Assembly (NCBI GenBank): GCA_046154965.1
Contig: JBJXDY010000058.1
Location: 6,560 to 70,559, forward strand
Length of the DNA: 64,000 nucleotides
Source: DATKFM01 sp046154965
GTDB lineage: Bacteria > Pseudomonadota > Alphaproteobacteria > Dongiales > Dongiaceae
Direction: 5' to 3'
Under the pieces are notes generated by a model that was given only the letters and a program-made list of their open reading frames with translations, was not told where the DNA came from and ran no database searches. Positions 14,707 through 23,240 of this stretch are shown here, one piece after another (positions within the stretch are counted from its first letter, which is position 1; each line of letters begins with the position of its first letter). The position numbers and the translations under genes were made by a program.

Positions 14707-16563
14707 CTATCGCGACGTCACAGCTTCCAGCTTCGATCCATCCTTCGCCACCGCTTCCTGCTGCTTGGCCCACATGGCGGCGTACTGGCCGGCCTTGGCC
14801 AGAAGATCGGCGTGGCGGCCGCGTTCGACGATGCGGCCGTCCTCCAGCACGATGATCTCGTCGGCATGGATCACCGTGGAGAGACGGTGGGCGATGATCA
14901 GCGTGGTGCGGTCGGCGGAGACCTCGCGCAGGCTTTTCTGGATCTCTTTCTCGGTGTGGGTGTCCAGCGCCGAGGTGGCCTCGTCGAACAGCAGGATCGC
15001 CGGCTGTTTCAGGATGGTGCGGGCGATGGCGACGCGCTGCTTCTCGCCGCCGGAGAGCTTCAGCCCGCGCTCGCCCACCATGGTCTTGTAGCCGTCGGGC
15101 AGGCCGCTGACGAAATCATGGATGCGCGCCAGCTTCGCGGCCTGCTCCACCTCCTCCTTCGTCGCCGAGGGCCGGCCATAGGCGATGTTGTAATAGACCG
15201 TGTCGTTGAACAACACGGTATCCTGGGGAACGATGCCGATGGCGGCGCGCAGGGAGGATTGCTGCACGTCCCGCAGGTCCTGGCCGTCGATGGCGACGCT
15301 GCCTTCGTTGACGTCGTAGAAGCGGAACAGCAGGCGCGAGATGGTGGATTTTCCGGCGCCGCTGGGGCCGACGATGGCAACGGTCTTGCCCGGCGGCACA
15401 GCGAAGGACACGCCCTTCAGGATCGGCCGCCGGTCGTCATAGCCGAACATCACGTTATCAAACGTAATCCCGGCGCGCTCGACCACCAGCGGCGGCGCGC
15501 CGGCGCGATCCTGAACTTCCACCGGCACGTTGAGCAGCGAGAACATCTTCTCCATGTCGATCAGCGATTGGCGGATCTCGCGATAGACCGTGCCAAGGAA
15601 ATTCAGCGGCAGATAGAGCTGGATCAGATAGGCGTTCACCAGCACGAAGTCGCCGATGGTCATGGTGCCCGCGACGACGCCCCGGGCCGCGAGCCCCATG
15701 ATCACCGTCACGCCGACGGCGATGATGAAGGCCTGGCCGGTATTGAGCACCGAGAGGGTGACGCGGCTCTTGATCCCCGCTTTCTCATATGCCTGCAGCG
15801 CCATGTCATAGCGGCGCGATTCATGGCCTTCGTTGTTGAAGTACTTCACCGTCTCGTAGTTCAGCAGGCTGTCGATCGCCTTGGTGTTCGCCTCCTCGTC
15901 CGCCTGGTTCATGTAGCGGCGGTACTTGATGCGCCATTCGGTGACAGTCAGCGTATAGGCGACATAGCCGGCGATGGTGACGAAGGTGACGAGCGCGAAC
16001 CAGAAATTGTACAGGCCCCAGAGGATGCCGCAGACCAGGGCGATCTCCACCAGCGTCGGCAGCACGTTGAACAACACGAAGAAGAGGAAGAACTCGATGC
16101 CCTTGGCGCCGCGCTCGACGATCCGGGAGAGGCCGCCGGTCTGCCGCTCCAGATGGAAACGCAGCGACAGGCTATGCAGATGCTCGAAGGTCTGCAGCGC
16201 GACGCGGCGGATCGCCCGCTGCGCCACCTTGACGAAGATGCCATCCCGCAGCTCGGCGAAGGCCTGGGTGGAGATGCGCGCGGCGCCATAGGCCAGCAGC
16301 AGCGCCACAGGCACGGCCAGCACCGTCACCGCCGCCGTCCCCGGCTTCACCGTCAGCGCATCGACCATGCCCTTGAAGATCAGGGGAATGATGACATTGG
16401 CGAACTTGGCGACCGCCAGGCAGACCAGCGCGATCAGCACGCGCACCCGCAGATCCCACGCGCCGGCCGGCCAGAGATAGGGCAGGAGAAGGCGCAACGC
16501 GGCGCGCCGGGCGCCCGGGAGCGGCGCGGCCTTGTCGGGGGCGCCGGCGGCCATGGAAGCCAT
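14707..16563 (-). CDS. atm1: Atm1-type ABC exporter (fused permease and ATPase)
   Basis: A 618-residue half-transporter: six membrane helices over roughly residues 35-330, then a nucleotide-binding domain. The domain shows Walker A GPSGAGKST, Q-loop IVPQDTVLFNDT, signature LSGGEKQRVAIA, Walker B ILLFDEATSALD and the switch histidine IIAHRLS. The permease carries the RYMNQADEEANTKAIDSLLN and NYETVKYFNNE segments typical of mitochondrial Atm1/ABCB7 and their alphaproteobacterial homologues. These export glutathione persulfide or metal-glutathione conjugates. Two copies would form the working dimer in the inner membrane. ATG with CGGAG upstream; apparently monocistronic. Confidence 0.92.
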   Translation of the reverse strand: MASMAAGAPDKAAPLPGARRAALRLLLPYLWPAGAWDLRVRVLIALVCLAVAKFANVIIPLIFKGMVDALTVKPGTAAVTVLAVPVALLLAYGAARISTQAFAELRDGIFVKVAQRAIRRVALQTFEHLHSLSLRFHLERQTGGLSRIVERGAKGIEFFLFFVLFNVLPTLVEIALVCGILWGLYNFWFALVTFVTIAGYVAYTLTVTEWRIKYRRYMNQADEEANTKAIDSLLNYETVKYFNNEGHESRRYDMALQAYEKAGIKSRVTLSVLNTGQAFIIAVGVTVIMGLAARGVVAGTMTIGDFVLVNAYLIQLYLPLNFLGTVYREIRQSLIDMEKMFSLLNVPVEVQDRAGAPPLVVERAGITFDNVMFGYDDRRPILKGVSFAVPPGKTVAIVGPSGAGKSTISRLLFRFYDVNEGSVAIDGQDLRDVQQSSLRAAIGIVPQDTVLFNDTVYYNIAYGRPSATKEEVEQAAKLARIHDFVSGLPDGYKTMVGERGLKLSGGEKQRVAIARTILKQPAILLFDEATSALDTHTEKEIQKSLREVSADRTTLIIAHRLSTVIHADEIIVLEDGRIVERGRHADLLAKAGQYAAMWAKQQEAVAKDGSKLEAVTSR

Positions 16564-16687
16564 AGGTGAAACTCCGAAGAATCATTGCATCGACGGCATA
16601 TGTTCATAACCTAGGCATGGAACGGGGAAACACAATGCGCATGGCCGGAGGCAGACGCCGAATCATGGTCCTCGCCCTGAAATTTCA

Positions 16688-17413
16688 ATGATTTCGCCAG
16701 GCCTGCCGCCGAAAGGCGCCGCTCCCGCAGCCGCGCGCAGCCTGGAGCTGGTGCTGGCCGATCTCAAACGCCTCGCCAAGAAGGACTGGCTCTTGTCCAT
16801 GCAGCGGGTGGGCATCACCGGCACCCAGATGTGGGGCGTGCCGGTCCCCGATATCCGTCAGCTCAGCAAGCCGCTGGGCGTCGACCACCGCCTCGCCCGG
16901 CAGCTCTGGGAGACCGGCGTGCATGAGGCGCGCATCCTCGCCACGCTGGTCGGCGATCCCGCGGCGATGCCCGGGCGCGAACTGGACGCCTGGCTGCGCG
17001 ACCTCGATTCCTGGGACATCACCGACGCCTTCACCGGCAATCTGGTGGTCCGGTCCGGCCATGCCTGGGGCAAGGCGGTGGAATGGGCGGGCCGCAAGAA
17101 ACTGTTCGAGAAACGCGCTGCCTTTGCCCTGATGGCTGCGCTGGCCGCACATGACAAGGCCGCCGATGACGAGGCGTTCAAGCGGCTGCTGCCGGTGATC
17201 TGGGAGCATGCGGTGGATTCCCGGCCCTATGTGGCCAAGGCGGTGTCCTGGGCGCTACGGCAGATCGGCAAGCGCAACCGGACGCTGAACCGCGCCGCCG
17301 TCGCCTGCTCCCAGGAAATCCAGGCGCTGAACAACCAGGCCGCCCGCTGGATTGCCAGCGACGTGCAGCGGGAACTGCTGAGCCCGGCGGTGCTGATGAA
17401 GCTGGCGAAGTAG
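16688..17413 (+). CDS. DNA alkylation repair protein, AlkD-like
   Basis: A 241-residue all-helical HEAT-like repeat protein of the DNA_alkylation family. Recognisable parts are GVPVPDIRQLSK, LDSWDITDAFTGNLV and the C-terminal AVSWALRQIGKRNRTLN. AlkD proteins excise positively charged alkylated bases such as 3- and 7-methylpurines without base flipping. The gene stands alone, with no ada or alkA near it. A weak ribosome-binding region precedes the ATG. Bases 17414-17827 downstream hold two inverted-repeat elements and no gene. Confidence 0.85.
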   Translation: MISPGLPPKGAAPAAARSLELVLADLKRLAKKDWLLSMQRVGITGTQMWGVPVPDIRQLSKPLGVDHRLARQLWETGVHEARILATLVGDPAAMPGRELDAWLRDLDSWDITDAFTGNLVVRSGHAWGKAVEWAGRKKLFEKRAAFALMAALAAHDKAADDEAFKRLLPVIWEHAVDSRPYVAKAVSWALRQIGKRNRTLNRAAVACSQEIQALNNQAARWIASDVQRELLSPAVLMKLAK

Positions 17414-17532
17414 GCCGGCCGCGAGGGTTGTTTTCCATGGCGGTATCGCGCAGGCGGCTGATCCCCAAAGGAATCTTTCGGAAAATTTGCTTTCTGCGAA
17501 AACAACCCTCGGCAAAAAAACAGGCGGCCGGC
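17414..17532. repeat. Nested inverted repeat, about 119 bp
   Basis: Outer arms GCCGGCCGC / GCGGCCGGC and inner arms GAGGGTTGTTTT / AAAACAACCCTC are both perfect. The right arms are separated by 13 bases containing an A-run. It starts one base after the AlkD-like stop codon. It could be a mobile MITE-like repeat or a long terminator for the gene before it. Confidence 0.5.
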
Positions 17533-17659
17533 GGTGCGTCCCACACAGGAAGCAGACGGTATTCCGATACACAATGTACAGCATCGCGGCGGCCGAAGTC
17601 GTTGTTCTTAGTATAGGATGTTTTTCCGGAAGGTGTGAGTCGAGATTAGCGAACGAGCC

Positions 17660-17763
17660 GTAGGGGCGACCGCCGGTCGCCCGTGCCGGTGCCGGCCTGA
17701 ATCATGGCAAGTCTCCTTCACAATTATGCGGCGGACGGACGGGTGACCGCCGGTCGCCCCTAC
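17660..17763. repeat. Inverted-repeat element with GTAGGGGCGACC ends, 104 bp
   Basis: The two 25-bp ends (17660-17684 and 17739-17763) are inverted copies, identical at 23 positions, and each is itself nearly palindromic (GACCGCCGGTC core). The ends resemble the GTAGGGGC-type intergenic repeats seen in many bacterial genomes. No coding sequence inside. Confidence 0.65.
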
Positions 17764-17827
17764 AGGGTTCTTGGCCCCTGGCGATGGCGGGCATTGGCAC
17801 AAATGGAACGGGCGGCTAGAAGTCCAC

Positions 17828-19639
17828 ATGCGCCGACAGCCCGCCGAAATCCTCCGCAGCATCTTCGGTTTCGATTCATTCCGCGGCCATCAGGCCGAGA
17901 TTATCGAGCATGTGGTCGGCGGCGGCGATGCGATGGTGCTGATGCCGACCGGCGGCGGGAAGTCGCTATGCTATCAGATCCCGGCGCTGTGCCGCGAGGG
18001 CGTGACCGTCGTGGTGTCGCCGCTGATCGCGCTGATGCGCGATCAGGTCGAGGCGCTGAAGCAGCTCGGCGTCAAGGCGGCGGCGCTGAATTCCTCCATC
18101 GCCTTCAGTGCGGCGCTGCGGATCGAGCGGCAGATGGCTGATGGCGAGATCGACATTGTTTATGTCGCGCCGGAGCGGCTGCTGACGGACTCGTTCCTCG
18201 CCTTGCTCGGCCGCTGCAAACTGGCGCTGTTCGCCATCGACGAGGCCCATTGCGTGTCGCAGTGGGGGCACGATTTCCGGCCGGAGTACTTGCGCCTCAC
18301 GGTGCTCCATGAGCGCTTTCCCGAAGTCCCGCGCATCGCCCTGACCGCGACCGCCGATGCGCCGACGCGCCGGGACATCCAGGAACGGCTGCAGCTGGAA
18401 AAAGGCCGAGTCTTCGTCGCCGGCTTCGACCGGCCGAACATCCGCTACCGCGTGCCGCCGAAGTCCGACGAGCGCGGCCAGCTGCTGGAGGTCATCGAAA
18501 GCCACAAGGGCGAGTCCGGCATCGTCTATTGCATGACCCGCAAATCGGTCGAGCGGGTGGCCCAGGCGCTGGCGGACCGCGGCTGGCCGGCGCTGCCATA
18601 TCACGCCGGACTCGACAAGGCGGTACGGGACCGGCATCAGGACCGCTTCATCAAGGACGACGGCGTTATCGTCGTCGCCACCATCGCCTTCGGCATGGGC
18701 ATCGATAAGCCCGATGTGCGCTTCGTCGTACATCTCGACCTGCCGAAAAGCCTGGAGGCTTACTACCAGGAGACGGGACGGGCCGGGCGCGACGGATTGC
18801 CGTCCGACGCGGTGATGCTCTATGGCCTGGAGGATGTGACCAAAATCCGCCAGCTGGTCGCCGGCTCGGAAGCGCCGGAAGCGCAGAAGCAGATCGAGCG
18901 GCGCAAGCTCGACTCGCTCATCGGCTTCTGCGAGACCACGCAATGCCGCCGCCAGGTGCTGCTGAGTTATTTCGGCGAATCGCCAGCGGGCCCCTGCGGC
19001 AATTGCGACAACTGCCTGGAGCCGGTGGAGAGCTTCGACGGCACCGAGCTGGCGCAAAAGGCGCTGTCCTGCGTCTATCGCACCGGCCAGCGCTTCGGCG
19101 CGCTGCATGTCATCGACGTGCTGCGCGGCACGGAGAGCGAGAAGGTGCAGAAGTTCGGCCACGACAATCTCAGCACCTATGGCATCGGCAAGGAACTGTC
19201 GGTGGCGGAATGGCGCTCGGTGTTCCGCCAGCTCGCCGCCCACGGATTCCTGGAGGTGGACATGGCGGGCCATGGCGGCCTGCGCCTGGGCGACGGGTGC
19301 CGCGACGTCCTCCGTGGGGAGCGCCGCGTGGAACTGCATCGCGATACCCTGCGGGAGAAGCGGCCGCGCAAGGCCAGGAAGGCCGCAACGACAATTGACG
19401 CCAATCCGGCGGGCCAGGCCCTGTTCGATGTGCTGCGCGCCAAGCGCCTGGCGCTGGCCAAGGCCCAGGGCGTGCCGCCTTATGTGATCTTCCTCGACAG
19501 CACGCTTGTGGCCATGGCCACCACGAACCCGCGAAACCTGGAGAGCCTGGCGCTGATCCCCGGTGTCGGCGAATCCAAACTCAAGCGCTATGGCGCGGAG
19601 TTTTTGGAGACGATTGCGGCGTTTGAGGCGGAGGGGTAG
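17828..19639 (+). CDS. recQ: ATP-dependent DNA helicase RecQ
   Basis: A 603-residue superfamily 2 helicase that unwinds DNA 3' to 5' in recombination and fork repair. Walker A MPTGGGKSLCYQ, the DEAH box in FAIDEAHCVSQWGHDFRPEY and motif VI QETGRAGRDG are present. The RQC zinc site is complete (TTQCRRQVLLSYFG, then CGNCDNC). A winged-helix part and a C-terminal HRDC domain (from DANPAGQALFDVLR to GVGESKLKRYG) follow. The start at 17828 begins MRRQPAEILRSIFGF, the family start. An upstream in-frame ATG would add 19 residues from the repeat-rich gap. Confidence 0.96.
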   Translation: MRRQPAEILRSIFGFDSFRGHQAEIIEHVVGGGDAMVLMPTGGGKSLCYQIPALCREGVTVVVSPLIALMRDQVEALKQLGVKAAALNSSIAFSAALRIERQMADGEIDIVYVAPERLLTDSFLALLGRCKLALFAIDEAHCVSQWGHDFRPEYLRLTVLHERFPEVPRIALTATADAPTRRDIQERLQLEKGRVFVAGFDRPNIRYRVPPKSDERGQLLEVIESHKGESGIVYCMTRKSVERVAQALADRGWPALPYHAGLDKAVRDRHQDRFIKDDGVIVVATIAFGMGIDKPDVRFVVHLDLPKSLEAYYQETGRAGRDGLPSDAVMLYGLEDVTKIRQLVAGSEAPEAQKQIERRKLDSLIGFCETTQCRRQVLLSYFGESPAGPCGNCDNCLEPVESFDGTELAQKALSCVYRTGQRFGALHVIDVLRGTESEKVQKFGHDNLSTYGIGKELSVAEWRSVFRQLAAHGFLEVDMAGHGGLRLGDGCRDVLRGERRVELHRDTLREKRPRKARKAATTIDANPAGQALFDVLRAKRLALAKAQGVPPYVIFLDSTLVAMATTNPRNLESLALIPGVGESKLKRYGAEFLETIAAFEAEG

Positions 19640-19675
19640 CGCTTGCCAAGATTGCTCAGCGCCTACATCCCATTG

Positions 19676-19780
19676 TTGTCATTCCCGCGAAAGCAGGAAC
19701 CCAGAGTTTCAGAGTGCGGTGGTCAAACTATCTTCAGCCAGTTCTGCAACCCTGGGTCCTCGCTTTCGCGAGGATGACAA
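19676..19780. repeat. Inverted-repeat element with TTGTCAT ends, 105 bp
   Basis: Left arm TTGTCATTCCCGCGAAAGC and right arm, read on the other strand, TTGTCATCCTCGCGAAAGC, followed in both by CAGGAACCCAG / GAGGACCCAG. This is the layout of a widespread class of small intergenic repeats in proteobacteria. It fills the gap between recQ and the coiled-coil gene and could also fold as a bidirectional terminator. Confidence 0.7.
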
Positions 19781-19825
19781 TTTTTGTGATGTTCGGCAGA
19801 ACCTATTCTCCCTGACATCGACCAA

Positions 19826-22800
19826 TCACCCCGCCCGCTTATGCCCCGCGCGTTCCAGGCTGCGTTGCAGCACCAGGTAGAGCTTGCCCACATCGGCGGT
19901 GATGAATGTGGCGTTGAGCAGGCTTTCCTGGTCGGCAGCGTTGGCTTCGCGCAGCAGCTCCTCGAACTTGCTGAGATAGCGCGAGACCATGTCGCGGAAG
20001 CGATCGTCCTGTTCGTAGCGCTGCTCGATCGCCGGGATGGTGTAGCTGTCCTTGAGGCGGAACAGGCGGCGGGCGAAGACAGAGCGGTCGCCGGCGCGGA
20101 AGTTTTTCCAGATCTCCTCGGGGATGTCCGAGTCCAACAACTGATGAATGTCGAGCGCGAGGCCGTTGAGCTCGTCGATCATCGTGGAGGCCTGGCGCAG
20201 GAACTGATCGCGCACCGTGCGCTGCTGCCGCTGCTGAATGTTGGCGGTCTGCTCGACAGCGCTTTGCGCGGTCTTGGTCAGGTTGTCGCTCTCGGTGCGC
20301 AGCTTGGTGACCAGATCTTCCGCGGCCACTGCCGCTTCTTTCACCGAACTGCCGAGCAATTGCGACTGGCGTTCGAACACCGTGCCGAGCTCGCTGGCGC
20401 GGGCCAGGGCCCGGTCGGCGGAAGAGACCAGGCTTTCGGCGCGGGAGTCGATGAGGGCGCCGATTTCGCTCAGGCGCTGTCCCACCTGATCCGCCACCTG
20501 GGCCAGATCCGCCGCCTGGTTGCGCAACTCATCGCGCGCCGCCTCGCCGTCGGTCCGCGCCGCCGCCAGGGATCCCGTGAGTTCGCGCACCGGGCCGGCG
20601 ACGCCGTCGCGGAAGGTGGTGGCGACCGTGCGCACCTCGCCGGCGATCTTGGCGAGATCGCCCATCTCGCGGCCAATGGCGGCCTTGACCGTGCCGATCT
20701 CAGCCAGCGTGTCGCGCAAGGTCTGCAGCAACGACGAGGAATCGCTCTCGGCATCCCGGGCGATCTGCGTCGCCTGCCGCGTTGCCTCTCCGGCAACGCT
20801 GGCGACCTCGCCCACCAATCCGCGCACGGCCGTGCGCAGCTCCTCAATGCGGCCGCTGCCCTGGGTCGCGGCGAGGCCAATCTCCTCGGCCTGGGTGCGC
20901 AGTGCCCTCACCACGATATCCACCTTCTGCATCGCGCCGTTGGTGGTGGCGGCGATTTCGCCGGAGCCCTGTTTCCAGTTCTCCGCCGCGGCGGAAAGCC
21001 GCAGTTCCGTATCGGCGATCACCTGGTCCATGCCGACGACGCCCTGCTGTACCGCCGTGGCGATCGACTGGGACCGCTGCACGGCGGACTCGGTTGCGGT
21101 TTTGATCTGCTCGGCCTGGGTCGCCGTGGCGAGCTGCAGTGCCGCCGCCTGTTCGCCGGCATTGTCGACGACCGCCGCCAGATCCTTGATCTGCCGTTCC
21201 AGCAGGAACTTCAGGTTTGCCGCCTCGTTGGCGGCCATGCGCGCGCCTTCGACCAGGCGCTTGGTCTCCAGCTGGAAAGTGTTGGCGACGGATGTGGCCT
21301 CCTGCGTCACGCGGGAGGCGATGGTGCTGACTTCCGTCATCTGCTTGTCGAGCGCCGAGCGCAGCGGCGAACTCTGATCGTCGGCCAACGATACCAGCCG
21401 GGCAATCTCCGTCCGCTCTTTGGTGACGGCCTCCTGCAGCGTGGCGGCGCGGGCCGTGGCTTCCTGAGTCGCTAGGGTGAGATTGGCGGCGTAGCGCGCG
21501 AAGCCCTCCCGCAGATTATCGAGCAGCGTGGTGGCCCGCGTCTCGCCCTCATCAAGCGCCTTACGCACCGAACCGGCCTGGCTGTCGAACTGGCCGGACA
21601 TGGCGGCAAGCGCCGCTTCGGCCTGGTTCACCAGGCCGGCGAGATTTTCACTCTGGCCCTTCAGCGCCTGCTGCAGCCGCTCGCCGGAAGTCATGATGCC
21701 TTCGAAGGCCGTGCGCACGCCGGCCGCTTCCTGGTTCAGCTTGGCGGAGACGGTAGCCGCGGCGGCGCCCGCCGCCTGGGCGATGCCCTGGGTCTGTTCA
21801 CCGAAGACGCGCTGCAGGCTGGTCAGCCGCTCGCTGAGCTTGGCGTCGAGCGCGGCCAGCGCCGCACCCTGCTGCTCCGCCTGGGCATGGAGCTTTGCCG
21901 TGGTGCCTTCGGCCGCTTCCCGCAGCTTGTCGGCATGGCCGGCCGCCATCGCCGGCAAGCTGGTCATGCGCTGCTCCAGACCGGCCACCACATCGGCGAT
22001 CTGCTGCGCCTGCTTGATCAGCGCCTGGCGAAGATGATCGACGGCCACGCCGGCGGCGGCCTGCAAGGCCTGGGCCTGGCCCTGCACCGTCGTTTCCAGA
22101 GTCTTGGTGCGCTGCGCCGCCTGCTCTGCGGTCGTGGTCGCCACCTGGCCGATATTGCCCAGCGCCTGGCGGAATTTCTCGAAAGAGCCGGTCAGCGCGG
22201 CGCCGACCGCGTCGGTCTGCTGCTGCAAGGACTCACGGATGACAGAGGCGCGCTGCGCGCCGGATTCCACGGACTTGCTCATCGCCGTCTCGAAATCGGC
22301 GAGCGAATCCTTCAACTGGATCAACGCCACCGCGGAAGATTTCGACAGCAGGCCCGCTTGCGCCTCGACTGCCGCCTGCATCTGATCGCTGCGGGAGGAG
22401 GCATTCTGGGTCGCGGCCTCGATGCGCTTGCTGAGGGCATCGATGGCGGCGGCGAAATCGGCGGTCTGCTTGTCGGCGAAGCTCTTGAGCAGCTCCGCCT
22501 GCTGCTTGATCGCGCTTTGCAGCGCGGCCCCTTGGGAACTGGCCTGGCCGACGAGGCCGGAGAGCTGTTCGCCGTGGCCGCGCACCGTCGAGCCGATGGC
22601 CTGCGCGGAGAGATTCAGCGCTTCGGCGAGGGCGTTGGTCTCCTTCTTCGCCGCTTCCACCAGACTGGCGCGCTGGGCGCCCATGTTCTGGGACATCGAG
22701 ATCAGATCGCCGGTTTGCGCGGCGATCGCGTCCTTGATCAGGTTCACCGCCGCCGTGAGCTTGCCGGCGGAATCCGCGACCTCCTTGGAGTGCTGGCGGA

Positions 22801-23200
22801 ACAGGGTCCCAGTGGTATCCAGCGCCTGCGCCGCCTCGGTGGTCGAGGCCTTCAGCGCGTCGGCTTGACTGCGCAGGTCAGCGGCGATGTGGGCGGCATG
22901 TTGCGCCGCCTCGGTGCCCGGCGCGGTCAGCCGCTCCAACTCGGCCTTTAGCGCGGCATCGCGATGCTTTTCATCGGAGTTGTGGCGCTGCAGCAGCACC
23001 AGCACCCAGAGCAGGCCGAGGAAGGACAGCAGTGCGCCGAACGCCGCGACCACCGGCAGCATCTCGGACAGCGGCTGCTGCAGGATCCGGTCGAGCCCGA
23101 CCAGCCAGTGGACATAATAGGCGAAGCCGCCGAGCAGACCGGCTGTGACCAGGAGCGCCAAAGCGGACCAGTAGCGGCTTGCCGTACGATTCGATGCCAT
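19826..23200 (-). CDS. Large membrane-anchored coiled-coil protein, possibly TipN-like
   Basis: An 1124-residue protein. Two hydrophobic segments near the N-terminus (about residues 10-30 and 45-70) are followed by about 900 residues of Ala/Gln/Glu-rich, heptad-like coiled coil with many short AxxQAAALQ- and GEQ-type repeats. A distinct C-terminal domain of about 130 residues is rich in aromatic and charged residues (FLRQASTMIDELNGLALD, LPEEIW-like IPEEIWKNFRAGD). Two N-terminal helices plus a long cytoplasmic coiled coil recall the Caulobacter polarity factor TipN, but I cannot prove homology by eye. It is not a chemoreceptor: there is no HAMP domain and no conserved signalling hairpin that I can see. 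Likely role: polarity, division or envelope scaffold. Confidence 0.6.
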   Translation of the reverse strand: MASNRTASRYWSALALLVTAGLLGGFAYYVHWLVGLDRILQQPLSEMLPVVAAFGALLSFLGLLWVLVLLQRHNSDEKHRDAALKAELERLTAPGTEAAQHAAHIAADLRSQADALKASTTEAAQALDTTGTLFRQHSKEVADSAGKLTAAVNLIKDAIAAQTGDLISMSQNMGAQRASLVEAAKKETNALAEALNLSAQAIGSTVRGHGEQLSGLVGQASSQGAALQSAIKQQAELLKSFADKQTADFAAAIDALSKRIEAATQNASSRSDQMQAAVEAQAGLLSKSSAVALIQLKDSLADFETAMSKSVESGAQRASVIRESLQQQTDAVGAALTGSFEKFRQALGNIGQVATTTAEQAAQRTKTLETTVQGQAQALQAAAGVAVDHLRQALIKQAQQIADVVAGLEQRMTSLPAMAAGHADKLREAAEGTTAKLHAQAEQQGAALAALDAKLSERLTSLQRVFGEQTQGIAQAAGAAAATVSAKLNQEAAGVRTAFEGIMTSGERLQQALKGQSENLAGLVNQAEAALAAMSGQFDSQAGSVRKALDEGETRATTLLDNLREGFARYAANLTLATQEATARAATLQEAVTKERTEIARLVSLADDQSSPLRSALDKQMTEVSTIASRVTQEATSVANTFQLETKRLVEGARMAANEAANLKFLLERQIKDLAAVVDNAGEQAAALQLATATQAEQIKTATESAVQRSQSIATAVQQGVVGMDQVIADTELRLSAAAENWKQGSGEIAATTNGAMQKVDIVVRALRTQAEEIGLAATQGSGRIEELRTAVRGLVGEVASVAGEATRQATQIARDAESDSSSLLQTLRDTLAEIGTVKAAIGREMGDLAKIAGEVRTVATTFRDGVAGPVRELTGSLAAARTDGEAARDELRNQAADLAQVADQVGQRLSEIGALIDSRAESLVSSADRALARASELGTVFERQSQLLGSSVKEAAVAAEDLVTKLRTESDNLTKTAQSAVEQTANIQQRQQRTVRDQFLRQASTMIDELNGLALDIHQLLDSDIPEEIWKNFRAGDRSVFARRLFRLKDSYTIPAIEQRYEQDDRFRDMVSRYLSKFEELLREANAADQESLLNATFITADVGKLYLVLQRSLERAGHKRAG

Positions 23201-23240
23201 TGTTATCCCGTCCTATGCCGCCTTCGGGGCGGCGTTCTCT

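Noticed and set aside
20000..23000. Long opposite-strand frames across the coiled-coil gene, and repeats suggesting a chemoreceptor
   Set aside because: The opposite frames are antisense shadows. The coiled coil lacks a HAMP domain and the conserved chemoreceptor hairpin tip.
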